A DNA stretch of 15,467 nt. Source: Ignavibacteriales bacterium. Lineage in GTDB: Bacteria; Bacteroidota; Ignavibacteria; Ignavibacteriales; Melioribacteraceae. The notes under the pieces were generated by a model that saw only the letters and a program-made list of their open reading frames with translations, had not been told where the DNA came from and made no database searches. The DNA is taken from NCBI GenBank assembly GCA_007280825.1, contig QYQI01000161.1:1-15467 (forward strand), read 5' to 3'. Shown piece by piece: positions 1-6,848 of this stretch. The position numbers and the translations under genes were made by a program. Each line of letters begins with the position of its first letter. Position 1 is the stretch's first letter.

Positions 1-670
1 CGAAGTATGGAATGTATCTGATCCTGCTCATCCACGCCAGGTAAATTTTACATACAGAGACCGCGAGCAAGCTAATTCTGCTACAATATTTAAATCATGG
101 AATGATGCAGCAAGGATTTATGCTATTGTAGTGAATTCGGATTATGATCCAAATAAAGTGATAACAGTAAGTGCTGGTCCAAATGCTGACAATGCACTTG
201 CTACATGGGTATGGGTATTTTATTCTACTTATTATCATGTTGGTGATATAGTCGATATCAAATATGCAAAACCACTAATACCCGGTACTGATACTTTCCG
301 CTTTACTGCTCCTAGTGCAGTTAGTTACCAAATTGATTTAGCAAAACAAGATGTTGATAAGATCAATGTATTCCCGAATCCTTATTACGGTGTGAATCCG
401 CGAGAAGTTAATAAGTATCAGCGTTTCGTAACATTCAGTCATTTACCTCAAAGAGCAACGCTGCGCATGTTTAACTTAGCTGGACAGCTTGTAAGAATTA
501 TACAGAAGGATTCTCCCAGCCAGTTTATTACCTGGGATTTAGTAAATGATAGCTCATTCCCTGTTGCGAGCGGATTGTATATAGTTTACATAGATATGCC
601 TGATCTTGGTCAGACAAAAACATTAAAACTGGCTGTCATTCAAGAACAACAAGTTCTTGATCACTTCTAA
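1..670 (+). CDS. Secreted protein, 3' part, with T9SS-type C-terminal sorting domain
   Basis: This is the 3' end of a larger gene. The frame is open from base 2 and contains no credible start; the GTG at 131 is internal, because the reading continues upstream through EVWNVSDPAHP. About 222 residues are visible. The last ~100 (from nt ~368) look like a type IX secretion C-terminal domain. It opens with the VFPNPYYG motif, continues as predicted beta-strands (RFVTFSHLP, ATLRMFNLAGQLVR, ASGLYIVYIDM) and has a KLAVIQ strand near the end. In the family this domain carries the cargo through the outer membrane and is usually cleaved or anchored there. Unusually, nine residues (QEQQVLDHF) follow the last strand. 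A PorV-like gene starts 16 bases downstream, so the two are probably co-transcribed. The role of the N-terminal part cannot be judged from what is visible. Confidence 0.8.
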   Translation, partial: EVWNVSDPAHPRQVNFTYRDREQANSATIFKSWNDAARIYAIVVNSDYDPNKVITVSAGPNADNALATWVWVFYSTYYHVGDIVDIKYAKPLIPGTDTFRFTAPSAVSYQIDLAKQDVDKINVFPNPYYGVNPREVNKYQRFVTFSHLPQRATLRMFNLAGQLVRIIQKDSPSQFITWDLVNDSSFPVASGLYIVYIDMPDLGQTKTLKLAVIQEQQVLDHF

Positions 671-686
671 AAGATTGGAGAAAAAA

Positions 687-1712
687 ATGAAAAAAATATA
701 TTTAAAATTATTTATACTGATTCTTACTGCCAGTGTTGCGTTTGCAGACGGCGGTGTTAGGAACGGTACAGGTGCTGCTTCTCAGCTCTTGATACCTGTT
801 GGTGCCCGCGGAATTGCTATGAGTGGTTCTTCTGTTGCCGGATCAAGCGGATTAGAAGCACTATATTGGAATCCAGCAAACCTTGCTATTGATGGCGGAA
901 CTAATGTTATGTTTTCTTCTATGACTCACATTGCAGACATTTCAGTTACATACTTTGGTGTATCTACTTCATTAGAAGGTTTTGGTACAATTGCTCTTAA
1001 TTTAAAATCATTAGCAATCGGAGATATTAATGTTACAACGGTTGACAACCCCGATGGAACTGGTCAAGTATTTAAACCATCTTTCATGACACTTGGTTTA
1101 ACTTATTCCAGAATGTTAAGTGATAGAATTTCCGTTGGTTTGACCGTTAATTATATCTCTGAAAAATTAGATTTAGTAAGTACCAGCGGTCTTGCATTTA
1201 ACTTTGGTGTTACATACAGAAACTTAGCAAACATTAATGGATTAAATCTTGCTATGGTATTAAAGAACTTTGGACCGCAAATGAAATATGATGGGTCTGG
1301 ATTATATATTGCTGCTACTCCTTCATCTCTTGAAAGAGGAGAAGTATTATACAAACGTGATGCTGCAGCATTTGATCTTCCATCAACTCTTGAAATCGGT
1401 ATGAGTTATACCTACAACTTTAATTCATCAAACTCGTTTCAATTTGATGGTACTTATCAGAACTCAAACTATTATGCTGATGAATACAAAGTTGGTTTAG
1501 AGTATTCATTAAATAATATGTTCTTTGTTCGCGGTGGATATTTATTCACCCCATCTTTTTCCGATAATACCGACTATAATATTTATGGTCTTACTGCCGG
1601 AATGGGTGTTAGATATGACGTAGGTGGAACAATATTAAAACTTGATTATGCTTTTAGACAAACTAAATTCTTCAACAATAACCATGTTATTGCTATTCAA
1701 TTCGGTTTCTAA
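687..1712 (+). CDS. PorV/PorQ-family outer-membrane beta-barrel protein
   Basis: A 341-residue protein predicted to be an outer-membrane barrel. The start is the ATG at 687, with GGAG at 677-680. An in-frame TTG at 657 would overlap the previous gene and spoil the signal peptide. Residues 1-20 form a signal peptide (charged MKK, hydrophobic core, AFA before DGG). Next comes the PorV-like opening: G-A-A/S-Q-L-L-I-P-V-G-A-R-G-I-A-M-S-G near residues 26-44, followed by EALYWNPANLA. The rest is alternating amphipathic strands ending in the aromatic GF typical of barrel proteins. In Bacteroidota, PorV carries T9SS substrates from the translocon to the attachment complex. The adjacent T9SS-type cargo gene fits that role, but the family has many paralogs, so calling this the canonical PorV would go too far. 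It ends at a strong terminator. Confidence 0.85.
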   Translation: MKKIYLKLFILILTASVAFADGGVRNGTGAASQLLIPVGARGIAMSGSSVAGSSGLEALYWNPANLAIDGGTNVMFSSMTHIADISVTYFGVSTSLEGFGTIALNLKSLAIGDINVTTVDNPDGTGQVFKPSFMTLGLTYSRMLSDRISVGLTVNYISEKLDLVSTSGLAFNFGVTYRNLANINGLNLAMVLKNFGPQMKYDGSGLYIAATPSSLERGEVLYKRDAAAFDLPSTLEIGMSYTYNFNSSNSFQFDGTYQNSNYYADEYKVGLEYSLNNMFFVRGGYLFTPSFSDNTDYNIYGLTAGMGVRYDVGGTILKLDYAFRQTKFFNNNHVIAIQFGF

Positions 1713-1731
1713 AATCATATTCTTTTATTGC

Positions 1732-1763
1732 AAAAACCCCGACAATTGTCGGGGTTTTTTTTT
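1732..1763 (+). terminator. Intrinsic (rho-independent) terminator after the PorV-like gene
   Basis: The sequence contains a perfect inverted repeat, CCCCGAC-AATT-GTCGGGG (1737-1754). Flanking A and T runs lengthen it, and nine T residues follow at 1755-1763. It lies 24 bases after the stop of the PorV-like gene. A GC-rich stem with a T tract is a textbook intrinsic terminator, and the flanking A run means it could also work on the opposite strand. It separates the secretion genes from the GWxTD gene. Confidence 0.93.
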
Positions 1764-1858
1764 GATCATTGGATAAATAGTATTAGGAACATAGTACCAT
1801 AATTTATGTATATTGTGAAAAACTGAATACCTTGATTCTATTATTGTAAATAAGTAAT

Positions 1859-1866
1859 TATCTTTG
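1859..1866 (+). promoter_or_regulatory. Candidate -7 promoter box (TATCTTTG) for the GWxTD gene
   Basis: TATCTTTG matches the Bacteroidota -7 consensus TAnnTTTG exactly and lies 38 bases before the GWxTD start, downstream of a terminator, where a promoter is expected. The nearest upstream TTG (1832-1834) is 24 bases away, longer than the usual 19-21, so no good -33 element is present. The rest of 1764-1904 holds no other recognisable signal. Confidence 0.35.
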
Positions 1867-1904
1867 TAAAGAAAATTAATAGTTAATAAACGGGAATACT
1901 TTCA

Positions 1905-3281
1905 ATGAAAAAGATATTTTCATTATTTATGGTGCTAATAACATTACCTATTTTAAGTTTTGCACAGAATGAATTAAGCTTTGAATTCGATTATGCAAAA
2001 TTTAATTATGATTCCACTTCTGTTCTTGAGTTTTATTATGAACTTAATCCTAAAAACATGCAGGTTTTCAGTAGCGATAAAAATCAGATGATTGAGGCGA
2101 TAGTTCATATTGAAATGAAGAATTTAATAACTAATGAATTCTTTATTAAGAAAGATTGGAAAGTTCAAGATTTTGTTGCTACAACAGGTAATGATAGTGT
2201 GCCAAAATTATTGAGCGGGGTTTTAAGATTTGAAGTCCCGATTGCGAAATATTCATTTCTTGTAAAAGTAGGGGATTCTAAAAATCAAAATTTCAGCAAA
2301 ACAATTAATGAAACACTTCTAGTTGAACCTGTAAAATTAGATAAATTTTCAATTAGCGATATTGAATTAGCAAATAATATTAAAACAGAAGATGTTGATC
2401 CAAATTCTCTTTTTTATAAGAACACATTGGAAGTAATGGCTAATCCTGCTATGCTTTACACGAATGCTTCTCCAGTTATGTTTTATTATGCTGAGTTGTA
2501 TAATCTAATATTAGAAAAAAAAGAGACTGTTTTTTCTTTGCAAAAGATATTATATAATAGTTCCGGTCTTCCTGTTTATCAAAAAACAAAAAATATTAAG
2601 CAAAGTAAAGATGCAATAATTGAATATGATGTTGTCAATCTTTCAAAATATCCAACGGACTCATATAATTTCGTATTGAGTTTAATAGACCCGGCAACAA
2701 ATCAAGCTTATGTATCTTCAAAAAGATTTTATTTCTATAATCCGAATGTAAAAGACACAAGCAGATCATCCAAAGTTAATAGCGGTATATTAGGAAGTGA
2801 ATTTGGAATATTTACAAAAGATGAATGTGATAAAATGTTTTTGCAAGTAAAATATATTGCAAGCGATCGTGAAATAAGTCAATATAAAAGTTTTGACTCA
2901 CTTAAAGCAAAAAGAGAATTTCTATATGAATTCTGGCGAAATAGAGATACTGATCCTTCTACACCTCAGAATGAATTTAAGGAAGAGTACATGAAACGTG
3001 TTGCTTATGCAAATAAAAATTTTACTTCGATGATTAGAGAAGGATTCTTAACCGATAGAGGTAGAGTTGCATTATTGTACGGCGAGCCTGATCAACGTGA
3101 TTTTTATCCGAGTGATTCGGAAGTCAAACCATATGAAGTATGGTTCTATAATGAAATTGAAGGCGGCGTAAGTTTTATCTTCGGAGATGTAACAGGTTTT
3201 GGAAATTATGAATTACTACATTCCACGAAACGAGGTGAAGTGAAAGATGAGAATTGGATACGAAGAATTAGTAGTAAATAA
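1905..3281 (+). CDS. GWxTD-domain secreted protein of unknown function
   Basis: A 458-residue protein starting at ATG 1905. Residues 1-20 form a signal peptide (MKKIFSLFMVLITLPILSFA before QN), so it is exported, probably to the periplasm or outer membrane. Residues ~21-280 look like beta-rich, Ig-like modules without catalytic motifs I recognise. The C-terminal ~150 residues are the GWxTD domain: FWRNRDTDP (343-351), NEFKEEY (356-362), RVAYAN (365-370), then GFLTDRGRVALLYGEPD (380-396) and VWFY (412-415). The name-giving motif reads GFLTD here, with Phe381 in place of Trp. The family is common in Ignavibacteria-like and related bacteria and, as far as I know, has no established function. It appears to be transcribed alone, after a terminator and a candidate promoter. 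A degraded copy of its own C-terminus lies just downstream. Confidence 0.88.
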   Translation: MKKIFSLFMVLITLPILSFAQNELSFEFDYAKFNYDSTSVLEFYYELNPKNMQVFSSDKNQMIEAIVHIEMKNLITNEFFIKKDWKVQDFVATTGNDSVPKLLSGVLRFEVPIAKYSFLVKVGDSKNQNFSKTINETLLVEPVKLDKFSISDIELANNIKTEDVDPNSLFYKNTLEVMANPAMLYTNASPVMFYYAELYNLILEKKETVFSLQKILYNSSGLPVYQKTKNIKQSKDAIIEYDVVNLSKYPTDSYNFVLSLIDPATNQAYVSSKRFYFYNPNVKDTSRSSKVNSGILGSEFGIFTKDECDKMFLQVKYIASDREISQYKSFDSLKAKREFLYEFWRNRDTDPSTPQNEFKEEYMKRVAYANKNFTSMIREGFLTDRGRVALLYGEPDQRDFYPSDSEVKPYEVWFYNEIEGGVSFIFGDVTGFGNYELLHSTKRGEVKDENWIRRISSK

Positions 3282-3312
3282 ATAATAGTATGCGAATTAA
3301 ACATAGATTTGA

Positions 3313-3423
3313 TTTTTTATTTCTGAGATATTACAGATTTTTAATAATTTTAAATTACTCCATTATTCTATAAGGGGTGAGATTAAAGATGAAAATTGGG
3401 AAGCAAGGATTAAGGTTAATTAA
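3313..3423 (+). pseudogene. Decayed C-terminal remnant of a second GWxTD gene
   Basis: The sequence between the GWxTD gene and the acyltransferase gene still encodes a recognisable GWxTD C-terminus. Codons 3355-3420 read LLHYSIRGEIKDENWEARIKVN and end in TAA (3421-3423). The intact gene has LLHSTKRGEVKDENW followed by IRRISSK and TAA (3213-3281), so 13 of 22 residues are identical without gaps and the stop lies at the same place. Upstream, 3321-3341 matches the codons for FGDVTGF (3180-3200) one base out of register, with GGA changed to TGA. The copy therefore carries both a frameshift and a stop. The copies are offset by 142 bases; weaker similarity may reach further upstream. No start codon or signal peptide remains. 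It could be a relic of a tandem paralog or of a short local duplication. Confidence 0.8.
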
Positions 3424-3428
3424 CAATT

Positions 3429-4304
3429 ATGTTTAACAAAAATAAAATTGAATTCTTTTTTTTCATTCTATTTTCTAAAATATTTAAAGTTATTGGGCTT
3501 AGAAGTACACGAAAATTTGCGAAACTTCTGGGCTCTTTTATTTATTATATAATACCTATCCGGAAAAAAATTGTAATCGAAAATCTAACTTCTGCCTTTC
3601 CTGAAAAGAGTAATAAAGAGATAGAGCGGATAGCAAAAAGGAATTATCAGAACATCTTTCTTACTTTTTTTGAATTCATGTATTATCCCAACTCTAATTC
3701 TGAAGAGATTAAAACGATGTTGAAAGTCCCTAATCTCGATTTAATGAAAAATAAAATGGAAGAAGGAAAGGGTATGATTTTTTTAACCGGCCATTTTGGA
3801 AGTTGGGAAATTGGAGGTTTAGCCGCAGCTCTTCTAATGAATTATCCTTTTCATGTTCTTGCAAAACCGCAAAGAAATCCATATATAACAGAGTGGTGGA
3901 AAAATACTCGTGAAATGTTCGGCAATAAAGAAATTTGGCTCGGTGTTTCTATTCGTCAAATATTTGAAGTGTTAAAAAGCAATGGCATATTATGTGTAGT
4001 TGCTGATCAGCGTGGTCCTATGGATAGTCCAAGAGTAAATTTTTTTGGCAGACAGACTGCTTTTTATACCGGTACTGCTTCAATAATTTTAAAAGTAAAA
4101 TGCAATGTTATTATGGGTGTAATAATACGACAAAGCGATTATTCTTATAAAACAGAAATTGAAGAATTAGTTATTGATGATATCGGTAAGAATCAAAACG
4201 ATCAAGTTAAAGAAATAACACAAAAGTATATCTCCTTTTTAGAAAAGCATATTAGAAATTATCCCGAACAATATTTTTGGATGCATAAAATTTGGAAGTA
4301 TTAG
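3429..4304 (+). CDS. LpxL/HtrB-family lysophospholipid/lipid A acyltransferase
   Basis: A 291-residue membrane-associated acyltransferase starting at ATG 3429. The family transfers an acyl chain from acyl-ACP to a lipid A precursor or similar glycolipid at the inner face of the cytoplasmic membrane. A hydrophobic N-terminus (~7-24) precedes the family hallmarks. RKKIVIENLTSAFPEKS (45-61) matches the conserved R..V..NL..AFP block. HFGSWE (122-127) is the HX4(D/E) catalytic motif, with His122 and Glu127. ADQRG (192-196) and the C-terminal QYFWMHKIWK (281-290) match the usual DQ and W.H.RWK motifs. Length is normal. It overlaps the next gene, a GT9 glycosyltransferase, by one base, which supports a shared role in LPS or glycolipid assembly. 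The exact substrate and chain cannot be read from the sequence, so no gene symbol is given. Confidence 0.9.
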   Translation: MFNKNKIEFFFFILFSKIFKVIGLRSTRKFAKLLGSFIYYIIPIRKKIVIENLTSAFPEKSNKEIERIAKRNYQNIFLTFFEFMYYPNSNSEEIKTMLKVPNLDLMKNKMEEGKGMIFLTGHFGSWEIGGLAAALLMNYPFHVLAKPQRNPYITEWWKNTREMFGNKEIWLGVSIRQIFEVLKSNGILCVVADQRGPMDSPRVNFFGRQTAFYTGTASIILKVKCNVIMGVIIRQSDYSYKTEIEELVIDDIGKNQNDQVKEITQKYISFLEKHIRNYPEQYFWMHKIWKY

Positions 4305-5320
4305 TGCAAGAAAAAATACTTGTAATACAAACTGCATTTCTTGGCGATGCTGTGTTAACCCTTCCAATGATTCAGAAACTTAAAGAATTAAATCCGTTCT
4401 CAATAATAAGTGTATTGTGTATCCCTTCTACCAAAGAATTAATTGAGCATTCTCCATCAGTGAATGAAGTAATTGTATATGATAAAAGAGGGAAACAAAA
4501 ATCATTATCTAGTTTTTTTAGATTAAGTAATTTTATCCGACACCAAAGATTTACTAGAATATATTCTCCTCATCGCTCAATTCGTACGTCTCTAATCGTT
4601 TTACTTTCCGGTTGTAAACTTACTTATGGTTTTAATAACGCAAGTTGGAGTTTTATTTACAAGTTCAAGATCGAGTACCATAATAATAAACATGAAGTAG
4701 CGCGTAATCTTGATTTAATTGGGGTTGATACAAATAATGATAATTGGAAAATATTACCAATTGTAGATATTAATTCATCACTTGAAAATAATACTGAGAG
4801 CATAATCAGAAATCTTACTAATAAAAAGGTAGCTGCTGTAGCTCCCGGTTCTGTTTGGAAAACTAAAATATATCCGAGAGAAAGTTATATTGAAATAATA
4901 AAGTTCTTAATTGAGAAAAATTTTTTTGTTGTTTTACTTGGAGGTAAAGACGATGAGTCATTATGCAGCAGAGTTGAAAAAGGATTTGCAGACTCGGTAA
5001 AATCGTTTGCTGGAAAATTGAGCATTATTGAATCTATTTCTTTGTTAAAAAAATGTTCAGTTCTAATCTCCAATGATAGCGCACCAACCCATCTTGGAAT
5101 GATTGCTAATATTCCAACATTGACAATATACTGTTCAACAGTACCGGCTTTTGGATTTTCACCTTATAATGCAAAGAGTAGTTACATTTCATATGATGAT
5201 CTAAGTTGTAAACCGTGTGGAATCCATGGTAGGAATCAATGCCCGATACAAACTTTTGATTGCGGTTATAAACTTTTACCTCAAGCAGTTTTCTCTTCCT
5301 TAGATAAAATGAATCTGTAG
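4304..5320 (+). CDS. Glycosyltransferase family 9, heptosyltransferase II-like
   Basis: A 338-residue GT-B glycosyltransferase resembling ADP-heptose:LPS heptosyltransferases. I chose the GTG at 4304: it overlaps the acyltransferase stop as TAGTG, has GGAAG at 4293-4297 six bases upstream, and gives the normal N-terminus MQEKILVIQTAFLGDAVLT. A TTG at 4292 would add four residues and is less likely. Motifs: FLGDAVLTLP in the N-terminal acceptor domain; APGSVWKTKIYP (~180-191), matching the APGS.W..K.WP signature of WaaF-like enzymes; ISNDSAPTHLG near residue 255, the nucleotide-sugar binding motif; and a Cys-rich block (LSCKPCGIHG, then CP and CG) near the C-terminus, also known from this family. 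It probably acts on the cytoplasmic side in LPS core or a related polysaccharide. The sugar donor is inferred only from family resemblance. Confidence 0.88.
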   Translation: MQEKILVIQTAFLGDAVLTLPMIQKLKELNPFSIISVLCIPSTKELIEHSPSVNEVIVYDKRGKQKSLSSFFRLSNFIRHQRFTRIYSPHRSIRTSLIVLLSGCKLTYGFNNASWSFIYKFKIEYHNNKHEVARNLDLIGVDTNNDNWKILPIVDINSSLENNTESIIRNLTNKKVAAVAPGSVWKTKIYPRESYIEIIKFLIEKNFFVVLLGGKDDESLCSRVEKGFADSVKSFAGKLSIIESISLLKKCSVLISNDSAPTHLGMIANIPTLTIYCSTVPAFGFSPYNAKSSYISYDDLSCKPCGIHGRNQCPIQTFDCGYKLLPQAVFSSLDKMNL

Positions 5321-5335
5321 TAAGAAAAAGTAACT

Positions 5336-5353
5336 GCAAATTCATATATTTGC
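5336..5353. promoter_or_regulatory. Candidate -7 box inside a short inverted repeat, upstream of the M23 gene
   Basis: TATATTTG (5345-5352) matches the Bacteroidota -7 consensus TAnnTTTG and lies 21 bases before the M23 peptidase ATG. It overlaps a 6-base inverted repeat, GCAAAT-N6-ATTTGC (5336-5353). No -33 TTTG element is present at the expected distance. A start site a few bases downstream would give a very short leader. Both signals are short and could be chance in AT-rich DNA. Confidence 0.3.
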
Positions 5354-5373
5354 CCTACTTAAAAGAGCGCTAA

Positions 5374-6213
5374 ATGAAATGGTTTAATTTAGAGAATATT
5401 AAGAATTCATCATTCTTCATTACGCCTAATCTTCCGATTATAACAACTAAACGTTACAAGTTTAGCGTACTTAGGGTTGCAGCATATTTAAGCATTTACA
5501 CTATAGCAGCTTGGTTTCTATTAATTATTATTTTAACCGTAACACCTCTAAAAGATTATGTCTTTGTAATTGATAATAACGATCTAAAAGCACAAACAGA
5601 AAAAATCAAAGAATTACAAAACAAAGTTGTTGTTCTCACAGATCAACTTCAGGAACTTGCTTCTACTAATGAACGGATGCGTTATGCAATGAAATTAGCC
5701 GGTAGAGATTCTATCAAACCTAACGACGCACTTTATGATACTATGAGAAAAAAGATAGATAAAAAAATTAACATTGGCGGTAATATTTATGCGGTTTTTG
5801 TTTCTTTTATAGAAAAATATTTTGGTATAAAAAATAACCTTCAATCATTCTTTTTTATTGAACCAACAAACGGAGTTATTACTCAAGGTTTTAATTCAGC
5901 TAATGGACATATGGGAATTGATTTCGGCGTTGCATCAGGTTCTCCGGTTTATGCATCTGCTGGTGGATTAATAATATTTGCAGAATATACAGTTGAATCC
6001 GGTTACCAAATTATGATACAACATGATGATAATTACTTAACTATGTATAAACATTGCTCATCGTTAGTAAAGAAAATCCGGGAACGTGTTGCTCAAGGAG
6101 AATTGATTGCACTTAGCGGAAATACAGGTAAGAATACCACAGGTCCACACCTTCATTTTGAAATTTGGCAGAACGGCAAACCGATTGATCCACAAAAAAT
6201 TTTATCAAAGTAG
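5374..6213 (+). CDS. Membrane-anchored M23 (LytM-type) peptidoglycan endopeptidase
   Basis: A 279-residue protein starting at ATG 5374. It has a ~35-residue basic cytoplasmic N-terminus, one transmembrane segment (~36-57), a heptad-rich coiled coil (~67-105, LKAQTEKIKELQNKVVVLTDQL) and a C-terminal M23 domain (~164-275). The zinc-binding and catalytic residues are all present: His179 and Asp183 in HMGID, His227 in YKHCS, and His259 and His261 in GPHLHFE. It should therefore be an active endopeptidase cutting peptide cross-links of the cell wall from the periplasmic side, unlike degenerate LytM activators. A bactofilin gene starts 12 bases downstream. M23 peptidases coupled to bactofilins control cell shape in several bacteria, for example Helicobacter and stalked Alphaproteobacteria, so a partnership is a reasonable inference here. 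Confidence 0.92.
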   Translation: MKWFNLENIKNSSFFITPNLPIITTKRYKFSVLRVAAYLSIYTIAAWFLLIIILTVTPLKDYVFVIDNNDLKAQTEKIKELQNKVVVLTDQLQELASTNERMRYAMKLAGRDSIKPNDALYDTMRKKIDKKINIGGNIYAVFVSFIEKYFGIKNNLQSFFFIEPTNGVITQGFNSANGHMGIDFGVASGSPVYASAGGLIIFAEYTVESGYQIMIQHDDNYLTMYKHCSSLVKKIRERVAQGELIALSGNTGKNTTGPHLHFEIWQNGKPIDPQKILSK

Positions 6214-6225
6214 GAGAAATATTTC

Positions 6226-6594
6226 ATGACAAGTAAAAAAGATTCTTTAGCTGAAGATGTAAGTATAATTAGTAACAGTGTGAAGATTGATGGAAATCTT
6301 TTTAGTGAAGGAAATGTTCGAATAGATGGAATTATTCATGGTAACGTTTCAGTGAATGGAAATTTAACTATTGGGGACGGAAGTGAAATACAAGGCGAAG
6401 TAATGGCCAAAAATATAACTATGAGCGGAAAAGTCTTAGGAAAAGTAACTGCTCAAGAAAAAATAAAATTAGAATCTAAGGCTGTTCTAAAAGGCGACCT
6501 TATTACAAAATTCCTTGTGATTGATGAAGGTGCATATTTTGAAGGTTATAGTCATATGAATAACACCAATTCGCTAAATATTAATGAAGGATGA
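6226..6594 (+). CDS. Bactofilin (polymer-forming cytoskeletal protein)
   Basis: A 122-residue bactofilin. The ATG at 6226 has a good AGGAG (6212-6216). The core (~residues 12-110) is made of short repeats with hydrophobic and glycine spacing, such as VKIDGNLFSEGNVRIDGIIHG, VNGNLTIGDGSEIQGEV, ITMSGKVLGKVTA and KLESKAVLKGDL. This is the right-handed beta-helix characteristic of the family. The short polar N- and C-terminal tails are typical. Bactofilins polymerise without nucleotide into membrane-linked filaments that position cell-wall enzymes. The membrane-anchored M23 peptidase directly upstream is the obvious candidate partner. The stop codon overlaps the start of the AtpZ-like gene as ATGA, so translation of the two is probably coupled and the bactofilin may share the ATP synthase transcript. 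Confidence 0.93.
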   Translation: MTSKKDSLAEDVSIISNSVKIDGNLFSEGNVRIDGIIHGNVSVNGNLTIGDGSEIQGEVMAKNITMSGKVLGKVTAQEKIKLESKAVLKGDLITKFLVIDEGAYFEGYSHMNNTNSLNINEG

Positions 6595-6848
6595 TTTCAG
6601 AAAACAAGTCCACCGAAAAACTTTCTAATTCCTTAAAAGATGTTGGACCATATTTAGGTCTGGGGACTCAGCTTGCAGCTACAATTGTATTAATGTTTTT
6701 TTTAGGAAGATGGTTAGATTCTCAATTTAAAACTTTCCCTCTTTTACTAATTCTTTTTTCCTTTATTGGCGGTTTCGCAGCGATATATAACTTCATCAAA
6801 ACAGTTCTACAATTAAATAATAAAAAGAAAGATGCAAAAAAAAGCTAA
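6591..6848 (+). CDS. atpZ: AtpZ/AtpI-family small membrane protein
   Basis: An 85-residue protein with two transmembrane segments (~22-39 and ~49-72) and polar, Lys-rich ends. GRWLDSQF (39-46) between the helices, followed by GG.AA.YN.IK (60-70), matches the AtpZ/AtpI family found at the head of many atp operons. Family members have been proposed to help c-ring assembly or to handle Mg2+/Ca2+; the role is not settled. The ATG at 6591 overlaps the bactofilin stop by four bases (ATGA), with GAAGG immediately before it. The 3' end overlaps the next gene by 17 bases. Position and motifs together make the family call good; the symbol follows common usage for this position. Confidence 0.8.
   Translation: MISENKSTEKLSNSLKDVGPYLGLGTQLAATIVLMFFLGRWLDSQFKTFPLLLILFSFIGGFAAIYNFIKTVLQLNNKKKDAKKS

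Noticed and set aside
131..670. Separate 179-residue gene starting at GTG 131
   Set aside because: The frame stays open to the window edge with plausible secreted-protein sequence, so this is the end of a longer gene cut by the window.
1151..1354. Minus-strand ORF opposite the PorV-like gene
   Set aside because: It lies wholly inside a well-supported gene and has no recognisable features or ribosome-binding site. The other minus-strand ORFs, for example 8382-8663, 8941-9234, 12480-12725 and 14976-15161, are rejected for the same reason.
1764..1904. Possible small RNA or second decayed gene in the gap after the terminator
   Set aside because: No stem-loop, no protein similarity to the neighbours and no ORF of note; apart from the candidate -7 box I see nothing in it.
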